64,000 nucleotides of DNA from Actinomycetes bacterium. Lineage in GTDB: Bacteria; Actinomycetota; Actinomycetes; Propionibacteriales; Propionibacteriaceae. Of the stretch, positions 9,085 to 16,586 are shown in pieces (the stretch's first letter is position 1; every line of letters starts with the position of its first letter). Under the pieces are notes generated by a model. It was not told the origin of the DNA. It saw only the letters and a list, made by a program, of their open reading frames with translations, and ran no database searches. The stretch lies in the NCBI GenBank assembly GCA_023392635.1, contig JAEVYS010000040.1, positions 1 through 64,000 of the forward strand. The letters run 5' to 3'. Both the position numbers and the translations under genes were made by a program.

Positions 9085-9833
9085 CTGGTTTCCTCCTGGT
9101 TTCGGCCGAGCAGGCGCTCGAGATCGGTGACCGTGACCAGCCGGTCGGGCCGAACGCCGACAGGCGCCGCGATCACGGTGAGGGGGTTGTCCGGGTCGCC
9201 GAGGTGACTGACCACGAGGGAAGCGGCGCTGAAGTCGTCCTCGGTGGTGAAGCTGCTGACAGTGACCAGGGTGGTCAGGCCGGCACCGGTGGCCGCACTG
9301 ACCCCGATGCCGGAGTCCTCCACCACCAGGCAGTCCGCCGGTTCGAGGTGCAGGTCGTCGAGCACCTTCAGGTAGATGTCGGGCGCCGGCTTCTTCCTGG
9401 GGACGATGTCGCCGGCGAAGACGTGGCAGCGCGCGGCCAGCTCGGGACCGACGGCGTGCTCGAGTACGGCCCGCACGGACGGCTCCGCGGAGGTGGAGGC
9501 CACGGCGACCGTCCAACCCCGGCCGAGGACGTCGGCGATGATCCGATGGATGCCCGGGCGCCCCGGCAGCAGCCCGCCCGCCACCCGCTGGGTGAACAAC
9601 TGGGTCTTGCGCGCATGGAGTTGGCGGATCAGCTCGTCGCGTCCCTCCGCGTCAGGGAGGTCGGAGGCGATCCGCTCCTTGCCCCCACCGATCTTCACCT
9701 TCTCGGCGTAGGTCGGCACGTCCCACCGGATCGGCAGGCCGAACTCGGCGAACGCGTCGTTGAAGGCGGGCAGGTGGCCGTCCTTCTCGGTGTCGGCGAG
9801 GACGCCGTCACAGTCGAAGACCAGCGCCGGCAT
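9081..9833 (-). CDS. HAD-IA phosphatase, CbbY-like
   Basis: 250 residues, cytosolic. Motif I is VFDCDGVLADTE with both Asp residues, then the helical cap, motif II VASTSAE, motif III around RKKPAPDIY, and motif IV VVEDSGIGVSAATGAG. The cap and DGVLADTEKDGH resemble CbbY/YqaB-type sugar-phosphate phosphatases. One base separates it from the aldolase gene upstream and it overlaps dhaL by four, so it is cotranscribed. Probably dephosphorylates a sugar phosphate or side product of the pathway; could instead be a mutase-like HAD. Confidence 0.85.
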   Translation of the reverse strand: MPALVFDCDGVLADTEKDGHLPAFNDAFAEFGLPIRWDVPTYAEKVKIGGGKERIASDLPDAEGRDELIRQLHARKTQLFTQRVAGGLLPGRPGIHRIIADVLGRGWTVAVASTSAEPSVRAVLEHAVGPELAARCHVFAGDIVPRKKPAPDIYLKVLDDLHLEPADCLVVEDSGIGVSAATGAGLTTLVTVSSFTTEDDFSAASLVVSHLGDPDNPLTVIAAPVGVRPDRLVTVTDLERLLGRNQEETR

Positions 9834-9834
9834 G

Positions 9835-10692
9835 TCAGGCCTTCCCCGCGCTGCCGAAGACCTCCGCGTAGTGCCTGGTCATCTCCCGGACGGCCGCACC
9901 GACCGAGGTGAACAGCGAGGGCGGGTCCCACTTGCCCTTGGCCTCGGCCTCGGTGAGGAAGGCGAGGCTCGACTTCATGAAGGTCTCCTTCAGGGCCGTC
10001 GAGATGTTGACCTTGGCGCAGCCGCGCCTGATGCAGTCCTGGAACTGCTCGTCGGACAGGCCGCTGCCGCCGTGCAGGGCGATGGGCACGGGGTGGGCCG
10101 CGACGATGTCGGAGACGCGCTGGAAGTCGAGCACGGGCGCCCGCTTGTAGGTGCCGTGGGCGTTGCCGATGGCGGGTGCGAAGACGTCCACGTCGGTCGC
10201 CTCGAGGTAGCGCAGGGTCACCTCGAGGGTCTGCCGCTTCGACTCCTCGTCCGAGCCCACCCCGTCCTCCTGGCCGGTGATCGACTCGATCTCGCCCTCG
10301 ACGTGCGCGTCGTAGCGGCGGGCCTCGGCCACGACCTCGACGGTCTGCCGCTGGTTCTCCTCGACGGGCAGTTGGGACGCGTCGAAGAGCACGGAGTTCC
10401 AGCCCGCCGCGAGGCAGTCCCTGATCACCTGCCGGTCGGGGCAGTGGTCGAGGTGGAGGGCACACGGCACCTCGATGCCGGCGGTCATCGCGTGCCACAT
10501 GGCGTACAGGGTCTCGACCCCGACCGACCGGACGGTCTTCACCGAGGTCTGCAGGATCACCGGCGACCTGGCCTCGACGGCACCGGCGAGCACGTTCTCC
10601 ATGGTGAGGTCGTTGACGATGTTGATGGCCGGCACGCCGTACCGCTGTTCGAACGCCGGCTTGAGGATGTCCGAAAGAGCCTGGACAGCCAC
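9835..10692 (-). CDS. Class II fructose/tagatose-bisphosphate-type aldolase
   Basis: 285 residues, the size of KbaY/GatY/FbaA class II aldolases. Motifs are ALHLDHCPD (catalytic Asp and zinc His), VEGEIESITGQEDG, AIGNAHGTYK (zinc His), IALHGGSGL (zinc His) and KVNISTALK, so the zinc site is complete. Cleaves a ketose phosphate to DHAP and an aldehyde. GTG 10692 has GAGAGGAG upstream. First gene of a five-gene minus-strand cassette. With DhaK/DhaL making a 4- or 1-phosphate, a kinase-then-aldolase route is plausible; the exact sugar is unknown. Confidence 0.9.
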   Translation of the reverse strand: MAVQALSDILKPAFEQRYGVPAINIVNDLTMENVLAGAVEARSPVILQTSVKTVRSVGVETLYAMWHAMTAGIEVPCALHLDHCPDRQVIRDCLAAGWNSVLFDASQLPVEENQRQTVEVVAEARRYDAHVEGEIESITGQEDGVGSDEESKRQTLEVTLRYLEATDVDVFAPAIGNAHGTYKRAPVLDFQRVSDIVAAHPVPIALHGGSGLSDEQFQDCIRRGCAKVNISTALKETFMKSSLAFLTEAEAKGKWDPPSLFTSVGAAVREMTRHYAEVFGSAGKA

Positions 10693-10701
10693 CGTTGGCT
10701 C

Positions 10702-10793
10702 CTCTCGATGGGTCTGTCCCCACGCTAGGTTCGGCGCCGGTCAGGCTCTATGGGGTCTTCCCCCCACGCCCCTCTGGGGGTCGCCCGTGGGGG
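10702..10793 (-). promoter_or_regulatory. Control region of the aldolase-dha cassette
   Basis: Two related 23-base boxes (10702-10724 and 10746-10768), both beginning CTCT and ending CCCCACG on the plus strand, are 44 bases apart, four helical turns. CCCCCACG (10761-10768) also forms an inverted repeat with CGTGGGGG (10786-10793). A TAGCGT -10 candidate lies between the boxes on the minus strand. Candidate operator of the upstream sensor; not proven. Confidence 0.4.
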
Positions 10794-10799
10794 TTGCGC

Positions 10800-10924
10800 G
10801 ACGCATCGGGGACGGTTCCTCATGCGTCAGGCTGACGCATGGGGAACCGTCCCCGTTGCGTCAGTCGGTGGGTCAGGCTGACGCATGGGGAACCGTCCCC
10901 CCTGCGTCAGTCGGTGGGTCAGGC
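10800..10924. repeat. REP cluster: three type A units
   Basis: Units at 10800-10829 (core GGGGACGGTTCC on plus), 10833-10863 and 10879-10909 (core on minus), each closed by TGACGCA/TGCGTCA or GACGCA. Units two and three belong to an exact 46-base tandem duplication (10833-10878, 10879-10924), barring changes in the spacer next to the core. The duplication carries the last bases of the kinase gene with its stop. Confidence 0.9.
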
Positions 10925-12691
10925 GCGGGCCAGGAGCTCGGTGCGTGAGCGGACGCCGCCCTTGCGCAGGATCGCGCTCACGTGCTTCTCCACGGTCTTC
11001 ACCGAGATGCCCAGGCGGGATGCGATCTGCTTGTCCGCCAGTCCCTGCTCGAGCAATCGGCGCACCTCTGCCTCGCGTCCGGTCAACCGGTCGGGGTCGA
11101 CCGCCGGCAGCCCGCCCAGCTGGGCGAGCACCTCGCCGAACACGAGCACGTCACCGCGCGCCACGCCGACCACGACGCGGCCGAGGGTGGTCGCATCTAC
11201 GTCGGCCTGGACGAAACCACGGACGCCGGCCGCTGCCCAGTCGCGCAGGTCCGACTCGGGCGTCCCGGGGTCGATCACGGCCACCACCCCGGCGGACGCC
11301 GCCGAGCGGTGCAGCCCGGCCAGCAGCTCGGCCCCGGTCGCTCCCGGGACGCGGGTGCCGGCGAGCACCACGTCGGGACGCAGCAGGCGGACGGCCTCCA
11401 CCGCCGGGCCGAAATCGGCCACCTCCGCGACGACCTGGACGCCCGGCTCGCTCTGGTCGAGGAGCCGCACCAGCCCCGTACGCATCGCCGGCAACGGGTG
11501 GACGACCACGACCCGAAGCCGCGGGCTCCGCGCGTCCCCGTTGAGGACGCCCTGGTAGGGCAGGTCGGCCCTGATCCGTGTGCCCCACCCGGTCGTGGAG
11601 TCGATTCGCACGCGTCCCCCGACCTGGGCCGCCCGCGCGACCAGGCCGGACAAACCCACCCCCTGGTGACCGGCGGTCTCGGGGTCGAAGCCGCAGCCGT
11701 CGTCCTCGACGATCACGGCGATGCCGTCGGAGCCGTACACCAGGCCCACGCGCACCATGGAGGCCCGGGCGTGCTGCACCACGTTGGTGAGCGACTCCTG
11801 GACGATGCGGAGCACCTGCGTCTCGACATTGCGCGAGAGCGGCTGCGCGTCCCCGAAGACCCGGAACGTCGCCACCAACTCCGAGGTCGCCTGGACCCAG
11901 TCCAGTTCCAGGCCGATGCTCGCCTCCAGCGGACGCCCCGCCATGCCCGCCGGGCCCAGCCCCCAGACCGCCCGGTGGCCCTCGTTCATGGTCTCCTGAG
12001 CGGCCTGCTGGGCGAGGGTGAGCGCGGGCAGGGGGTCCTCGCCGTGGCTGGCCGCCGCGTGTGCATCCGCGATGCGCAGGGCGACCGTCGCCAGGCCGCG
12101 CCCGATGCTGTCGTGCACCTCGAGCATCGCGCGCTCGCGTTCCGCGGCGACGGCAGCGGCCTTTGCGCGCTCGGACGCCTCCTCGTGCAGCCGGGAGTTG
12201 GCGATGGCGATCGCGGCGTGCGTGGCGAACCGCTGGAGCAGCTGGGCGTCCGCAGCGTCGAAACGCTGCTCGTCGGTGGCGGCGAAGACGATGCACGCGC
12301 CGATCAGCCCCGTCCGCAACGTGATCGGGACGCCGATCACCGCTCGGTGGAAGCGGGGCTCCTCCGGCCGGATGTGGCCGTTGCGCACCAGGCCGTATTG
12401 CTCGAAGATCACCGGCTTGCCCGCTCGCGCCACGGCCCCGGTGCACCCCTCCTCGAGCGAGAACACCATGCCGGCCTGGCACCCCTCGTCGAGGTCGATC
12501 TCCTTGCGGTAGGTGTGGCTGACCTGGTCGATCAGGCACAGCGAGCCGCTGCGGCAGTCGAGGAGCTCCACCGCGCTGCGCAGGATGCGCTCGAGCAGCG
12601 GCTGGAGCCGGAACTCCCCGGCCAGGTCGTTGGCGACAGCGGCCAGCGCATCGTCGACCGAAGCCCGCTCCCGCGAGTCCGCCTGCTTCAT
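10919..12691 (-). CDS. Fused GAF sensor kinase, pseudoreceiver and LuxR HTH regulator
   Basis: 590 residues. In order: GAF domain (about 20-170); NarL/DegS-type kinase with dimerisation His in LEVHDSIGRGLATV (about 193); ATPase domain with QESLTNVVQHA, EDDGCGFDP and GVGLSGL; a receiver-like domain (about 390-510); and a C-terminal LuxR HTH (LTGREAEVRRLLEQG, KQIASRLGISVKTVEKHV). The receiver is degenerate: the acidic pair is HP and the phospho-Asp position in PDVVLAGTRVPG is Gly. ATG 12691 is chosen because TAGGCT at 12713-12718 puts the transcript start downstream of the alternative GTG at 12712. Lies just upstream of the aldolase cassette on the same strand and may control it. Confidence 0.85.
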   Translation of the reverse strand: MKQADSRERASVDDALAAVANDLAGEFRLQPLLERILRSAVELLDCRSGSLCLIDQVSHTYRKEIDLDEGCQAGMVFSLEEGCTGAVARAGKPVIFEQYGLVRNGHIRPEEPRFHRAVIGVPITLRTGLIGACIVFAATDEQRFDAADAQLLQRFATHAAIAIANSRLHEEASERAKAAAVAAERERAMLEVHDSIGRGLATVALRIADAHAAASHGEDPLPALTLAQQAAQETMNEGHRAVWGLGPAGMAGRPLEASIGLELDWVQATSELVATFRVFGDAQPLSRNVETQVLRIVQESLTNVVQHARASMVRVGLVYGSDGIAVIVEDDGCGFDPETAGHQGVGLSGLVARAAQVGGRVRIDSTTGWGTRIRADLPYQGVLNGDARSPRLRVVVVHPLPAMRTGLVRLLDQSEPGVQVVAEVADFGPAVEAVRLLRPDVVLAGTRVPGATGAELLAGLHRSAASAGVVAVIDPGTPESDLRDWAAAGVRGFVQADVDATTLGRVVVGVARGDVLVFGEVLAQLGGLPAVDPDRLTGREAEVRRLLEQGLADKQIASRLGISVKTVEKHVSAILRKGGVRSRTELLARA

Positions 12692-12712
12692 CGCCCCTCC
12701 AACGTCAGCCAC

Positions 12713-12718
12713 AGCCTA
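12713..12718 (-). promoter_or_regulatory. -10 element of the sensor kinase gene
   Basis: TAGGCT on the minus strand. A start about seven bases downstream leaves a leader of roughly 15 bases containing GGAGGGG before ATG 12691, and excludes the GTG at 12712. Confidence 0.45.
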
Positions 12719-12746
12719 GGTGCGGGCCCCCCACCCCCGAAAGCAC

Positions 12747-12801
12747 CCCTGCACGCTGTGCGCCGGGAGTTGGCGCGAACGGCTGACTCACAGCGTGCGG
12801 G
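12747..12801. repeat. Inverted repeat (family C, copy 2)
   Basis: GCACGCTGTG and CACAGCGTGC arms around a loop that matches the loop of copy 1 (7340-7393, reverse strand) in GTTG and ACGGCT. It overlaps the last codons and the stop of the glycosylase gene. Confidence 0.6.
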
Positions 12802-13723
12802 AGACCGGACGCGGGAGGTGGGTGCGGGGGGCCAGCCGGGGGCCGTGGCGCGGGGCGGTCAGGCCGGCCATGCCGATCAGCCGCTGCACGCGGAGCCGGT
12901 GCGGACGGTAGGGCTCGAGCAGCTCGGCGAGCCCGTCGTCGTCGAGGAGCTGCCCGGCCAGCACCCACCCGATGTCGCGGGCGACGTGGTAGTCGCCGAA
13001 GCTCACCGCGTCCGGGTCGCCGAGGGCGCGGGCACGCACTTCTGCACTCGTCCACACGCCCACGCCGGGCAGGCTCCGCAGCCTCGCATCGGCGCCGGAC
13101 GGGTCGGCGGGAAGGACCCGCTCGAGGGTCGGTGCGACGCGTGCCGCGGTGACCAGGGCCCGAGAGCGCGCGGGGTCGATGTGCAGGGTCAGCCATTCCC
13201 ACGACGGGATCAGGCGCACCTGCTCCGGCGTGGGGAACGTCCGCAGGCCGAGGGCCGCTCCAGGTCCCGGTGCCGGCGAGCCGTACCGCGCCAGCAGCGA
13301 CCTGATGCCGGTGGTCGCCTCCTGCCCGGTCACCTTCTGCTCGATCACCACCGGCACGAGCGCGTCCCAGACGCTCGCGGTGCGCGACAGCCGCCAGTGC
13401 GGACGCAGCCGGTGCAGCTCGGCCACGAGCGGGCGCGCCGGATGGAACCCGGACGGGTCGTCGGCGCCGCCCAGCAGTGCCGGCAGCTCCTCGAGGAGGC
13501 GCTCCGCACCCGGGCCCCAGGCCTCGGCCCGGACCAGCCCCGCAGTGTCGAGCGGGGCGACCGCCACCGTGGCCGGCCCGGCCGCGGTGTTCACCGCACG
13601 CCAGTGCCGCCCCTCCACGATCCGATAGGTGGGGTCGGCGACACCCCGCTTGGCCGGGCCCCACACCGCCCCCACCGGGCACGGCCAGTGCGGCCGCCAG
13701 GTTCTGCCGCGCGGTGCCTCCAT
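12788..13723 (-). CDS. DNA-3-methyladenine glycosylase, AlkA-like
   Basis: 311 residues. Base-excision repair of alkylated DNA. The HhH-GPD core is visible: VIEQKVTGQEA, then LRSLPGVGVWTSAEV (helix-hairpin-helix), and DPDAVSFGDYHVARDIGW, where the Asp of FGDYH is the catalytic residue. No Cys-rich [4Fe-4S] loop, so it is AlkA rather than Nth/MutY type. The last codons lie in repeat C2. ATG 13723 follows TAGGTT with a six-base gap (leaderless). It diverges from an ATP-dependent DNA ligase with 64 bases between, so the two repair genes may share control. Confidence 0.85.
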   Translation of the reverse strand: MEAPRGRTWRPHWPCPVGAVWGPAKRGVADPTYRIVEGRHWRAVNTAAGPATVAVAPLDTAGLVRAEAWGPGAERLLEELPALLGGADDPSGFHPARPLVAELHRLRPHWRLSRTASVWDALVPVVIEQKVTGQEATTGIRSLLARYGSPAPGPGAALGLRTFPTPEQVRLIPSWEWLTLHIDPARSRALVTAARVAPTLERVLPADPSGADARLRSLPGVGVWTSAEVRARALGDPDAVSFGDYHVARDIGWVLAGQLLDDDGLAELLEPYRPHRLRVQRLIGMAGLTAPRHGPRLAPRTHLPRPVSRTL

Positions 13724-13729
13724 GCCGCC

Positions 13730-13735
13730 AACCTA
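13730..13735 (-). promoter_or_regulatory. Leaderless -10 of the glycosylase gene
   Basis: TAGGTT on the minus strand, six bases before ATG 13723. A weaker CACACT (13776-13781) sits six bases before the divergent ligase ATG on the plus strand. Confidence 0.45.
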
Positions 13736-13787
13736 ACGCGCGCCACCCCCGGGAGTAGGTGTCGGGGGCGAGCGGCACACTGGGCCC

Positions 13788-15281
13788 ATGCTGTTCTCCG
13801 CTGTGGTCGAGACATCGACACGGGTTGGGTCCACCCGCTCGCGCACGGCGAAGGTCGCCGCACTCGCCGCGATGCTCGCGTCCGCCGCCGGTGACGAGCT
13901 GGAGATCCTCGCGCACTACCTGTCCGGCTCGCTGCGCCAGCGCCGGACGGGCGTCGGCTGGCGCTCGCTGGTGGCCCGACCCGAGCCGGCCGCCGAGCCG
14001 GGTCTCACCCTGGTCGAGGTCGACGCGGCGTTCGCCGAGCTCGCCCTGCTCGCCGGCACCGGCTCGCAGACCACGCGGCAGCAACTGCTGGGGGAACTGA
14101 TGGCGCGGGCGACCGCCGCGGAGCAGTCGTTCCTGTCCGGCCTGCTCACCGGCGAAACCAGGCAGGGCGCCTCCGAGGGCCTCCTGCTGCCGGCGATCGC
14201 TTCCGCCTTCGACGTGCCGCTGGAGGCTGTGCGCCGAGCGGCCATGTTCGCCGGCTCGATCCCGGTGGTGGCGGTCGCCGCGCAGGCCGGCGGCGAGCCG
14301 GCGCTGGAGGCGATCACGCTGCAGGTCGGACGCCCGGTGCTGCCGATGCTCGCCGCCAGCGCCCCGACGATCGCCGAGGCCCTCGACCGCTTCGGGCCCG
14401 GCACCGCGGTGGCCGTCGAGGCCAAGCTCGACGGTATCCGCATCCAGGTGCACCGCGAGGGCGACGCCGTGACGGTGTACAGCCGCAGCCTCGACGACAT
14501 CACGGCGCGGCTGCCGCGGGTCGTGGCCGCAGCCGCGGAGCTGCCCGCCCGCCGCCTCGTCCTCGACGGCGAGGCGCTGGCGCTGCGGCCCGACGGGCGT
14601 CCGATGCTCTTCCAGGACACCGCCTCGGCCGGCGCCGCGCTGCGTCCGTTCTTCTTCGACCTGCTTCACCTGGACGACCTGGACCTGGTCGACGAGCCGT
14701 TCTCGTCGCGGCAGGCGCGCCTGGCCGAGCTCGCGCCCGCCGACCTGCTCGTGGATCGGGTGGTCACCGCCGACCTGTCCGCGGCGGAGGCCTTTTCGCA
14801 GACCGTGCTGGCCGCAGGGCACGAAGGGGTGGTGATCAAGTCGCTCGACGGCGGGTACGCGGCGGGTCGCAGGGGCGCCGGCTGGGTGAAGGTGAAGCCC
14901 GTGCACACCCTCGACCTCGTTGTGCTGGCGGTGGAGTGGGGCAGCGGCCGACGCCGTGGCTGGCTGTCCAACATCCACCTGGGCGCCCGCGACCCGGACA
15001 ACGGCGGGTTCGTGATGCTCGGCAAGACCTTCAAGGGGATGACCGACCAGATGCTCAGCTGGCAGACCGAGCGGTTCCTCGCCCTGGAGACCTCCCGGAA
15101 GGGACCCGTCGTCTTCGTCCGGCCCGAGCAGGTGGTCGAGGTGGCGTTCGACGGCATCCAGCGTTCCACGCGTTACCCCGGCGGCATGGCCCTCAGGTTC
15201 GCCCGGGTGGTCCGCTACCGCGAGGACAAGACGGCCGACGAAGCGGACACCGTGTCCACGGTCCGGGCGCTCGCGGGCTAG
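13788..15281 (+). CDS. ligB: ATP-dependent DNA ligase, LigB type
   Basis: 497 residues. Seals nicks through a ligase-adenylate. The N-terminal domain (1-200) is the DNA-binding domain shared with archaeal and mycobacterial LigB ligases. Motif I is EAKLDGIRIQVH with nucleophile Lys213; motif III LDGEALAL, motif IV EGVVIKSLD and motif V GWVKVKP follow, then the OB fold ending FDGIQRSTRYPGGMALRF (motif VI region). No LigD polymerase or nuclease domains and no ku gene nearby, so it is not a canonical NHEJ ligase. Divergent from an AlkA-like glycosylase, which suggests repair. Confidence 0.92.
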   Translation: MLFSAVVETSTRVGSTRSRTAKVAALAAMLASAAGDELEILAHYLSGSLRQRRTGVGWRSLVARPEPAAEPGLTLVEVDAAFAELALLAGTGSQTTRQQLLGELMARATAAEQSFLSGLLTGETRQGASEGLLLPAIASAFDVPLEAVRRAAMFAGSIPVVAVAAQAGGEPALEAITLQVGRPVLPMLAASAPTIAEALDRFGPGTAVAVEAKLDGIRIQVHREGDAVTVYSRSLDDITARLPRVVAAAAELPARRLVLDGEALALRPDGRPMLFQDTASAGAALRPFFFDLLHLDDLDLVDEPFSSRQARLAELAPADLLVDRVVTADLSAAEAFSQTVLAAGHEGVVIKSLDGGYAAGRRGAGWVKVKPVHTLDLVVLAVEWGSGRRRGWLSNIHLGARDPDNGGFVMLGKTFKGMTDQMLSWQTERFLALETSRKGPVVFVRPEQVVEVAFDGIQRSTRYPGGMALRFARVVRYREDKTADEADTVSTVRALAG

Positions 15282-15324
15282 CCCGCCGTCCGTACCACCC
15301 CCCACGGAACGGCTCACGCTCCGT

Positions 15325-15336
15325 TATCGTGCCTGC
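15325..15336 (+). promoter_or_regulatory. Leaderless -10 of the SGNH lipoprotein gene
   Basis: TATCGT (15325-15330) then six bases to ATG 15337; no ribosome binding site. Confidence 0.5.
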
Positions 15337-16050
15337 ATGCGGTCGCTCAGGGCGTGGGTCCTCCTGCTGTGCACGGCCCTCCTGGCCGCCGTTCTCCCGG
15401 GGTGCGCCCGCACCGGGAACACCGACCTGCCCGCGGAACGGGTCCTGTTCATCGGCAACAGCTTCACCTTCTTCAACGGCGGCGTCGACCAGATGTTGAA
15501 GGGGCTGGCGCCGAACACGGAGGTGGAGAGCGCCACCCACGGGGGCTACACCCTCGCCATGCACCTCAACGACCCATCCACGATGGCCACGCTGCGCCGC
15601 GGCGGCTGGACACGGGTGGTGCTGCAGGAGCAGAGCTCCCTGCCGGTGCTCAGCTACCCCGACTTCTTCGATGCGGCGAAGGTGATGATCGCCGAGGTAC
15701 GCAAGGTGCACGCTGCCCCCATGCTGCTGATGACCTGGGCACGGCCCGACGTGGTTGGTGTCGACACCGCTGCCCTGCGGTCGGCCTACACCACGGCGGG
15801 AAGGGACCTCACGACCATGGTGGTCCCCGCGGGCACGGCCTTCGGCGCGTCCCTCGCCGCGCATCCCGGACTCGTGCTCAACCAGTCCGACGGGCACCCG
15901 ACCAGGGAGGGCACGTACCTGGCCGGCTGCGTGGTCTACGCGAGCCTGTTCGGCATGAGCCCGGTGGGCAACACCTTCACCGGCGGACTCGACGCCGACG
16001 TGGTCGCGGTGCTCCAGCAGGCTGCGGCGGCCGCGACCCGACACGGCTGA
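15337..16050 (+). CDS. SGNH-like lipoprotein
   Basis: 237 residues. Starts with a basic n-region, hydrophobic core and lipobox AVLPGC, so it is anchored outside the membrane. After the anchor ERVLFIGNSFTFFNGG matches the block I GxS signature of DUF4886/SGNH-type hydrolases, and DGHPTREGTYLAGCV near the end carries the DxxH pair. Such proteins hydrolyse esters or act on glycans, but the substrate is unknown. Followed by a second lipoprotein gene on the same strand. Confidence 0.75.
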   Translation: MRSLRAWVLLLCTALLAAVLPGCARTGNTDLPAERVLFIGNSFTFFNGGVDQMLKGLAPNTEVESATHGGYTLAMHLNDPSTMATLRRGGWTRVVLQEQSSLPVLSYPDFFDAAKVMIAEVRKVHAAPMLLMTWARPDVVGVDTAALRSAYTTAGRDLTTMVVPAGTAFGASLAAHPGLVLNQSDGHPTREGTYLAGCVVYASLFGMSPVGNTFTGGLDADVVAVLQQAAAAATRHG

Positions 16051-16088
16051 GCGCATTCCTGACACCTGTCGTCCGCGGAGCTGCTGGC

Positions 16089-16094
16089 TACAGT
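16089..16094 (+). promoter_or_regulatory. -10 element of the second lipoprotein gene
   Basis: TACAGT; a start near 16101 would give a leader of about 30 bases containing GCAGGAGG before GTG 16131. Confidence 0.4.
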
Positions 16095-16130
16095 CGGGTC
16101 AGCAGGTCCACCGGCTGCAGGAGGTTCCCC

Positions 16131-16577
16131 GTGCGTACCGTTTCCCGAGTCCTCCCCGGCGTCCTCGCCGCCGTCGTCCTGCTGGGGGGCTGCACCGCAC
16201 CCTCGGTCACGATCTCGTTCCCCACGCCCACCAGGACCCCCACGGACAAGGCGGTGGCCGAGGCGTGCACCGCGGTCCGCACAGCCTTCAACAACGCGGG
16301 AGCGACACTGAACACCGCCCTCCAGCAGATGAGCACTGATCCGCAGAAGGCGCTCGCCACCGTTCAGCCGGTGGTGGCCGAACTCGAGAGGGCCGTCACG
16401 AAGGTCGACAATCCCACCGTCCGCGCACAGGCGGACAAGACCGTCGCGGCGCTCAACGACGTGGTGACAGCCCTTCAGGCGGCCGTGCAGGACCCGTCCA
16501 AGATCACGGGGCTGGCTGCGCCCTTCGGGAAGGTGCAGACCGAGCTCACCGCCTTCGGCACTCTGTGCGGCGGGTGA
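16131..16577 (+). CDS. Small helical lipoprotein of unknown function
   Basis: 148 residues. GTG start with GGAGG seven bases upstream. Signal with lipobox VLLGGC, then a Thr/Pro linker (FPTPTRTPTDK) and a helical domain with Ala/Thr-rich heptads (about 50-145) and two Cys, CTAVRTAF and a terminal TLCGG, which could pair. I recognise no family. The layout resembles surface-anchored helical bundles; function unknown. Confidence 0.7.
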   Translation: MRTVSRVLPGVLAAVVLLGGCTAPSVTISFPTPTRTPTDKAVAEACTAVRTAFNNAGATLNTALQQMSTDPQKALATVQPVVAELERAVTKVDNPTVRAQADKTVAALNDVVTALQAAVQDPSKITGLAAPFGKVQTELTAFGTLCGG

Positions 16578-16586
16578 TCGAGCACC

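Noticed and set aside
12692..12712. GTG 12712 as start of the sensor kinase
   Set aside because: It lies directly after the -10 hexamer, before the expected transcript start, and lacks a ribosome binding site; ATG 12691 has GGAGGGG.
10982..13894. A very long open frame on the plus strand, about 970 codons
   Set aside because: It lies opposite the sensor kinase and glycosylase genes, is Arg/His/Gly-rich and matches no family. Such antisense frames are common in GC-rich DNA.
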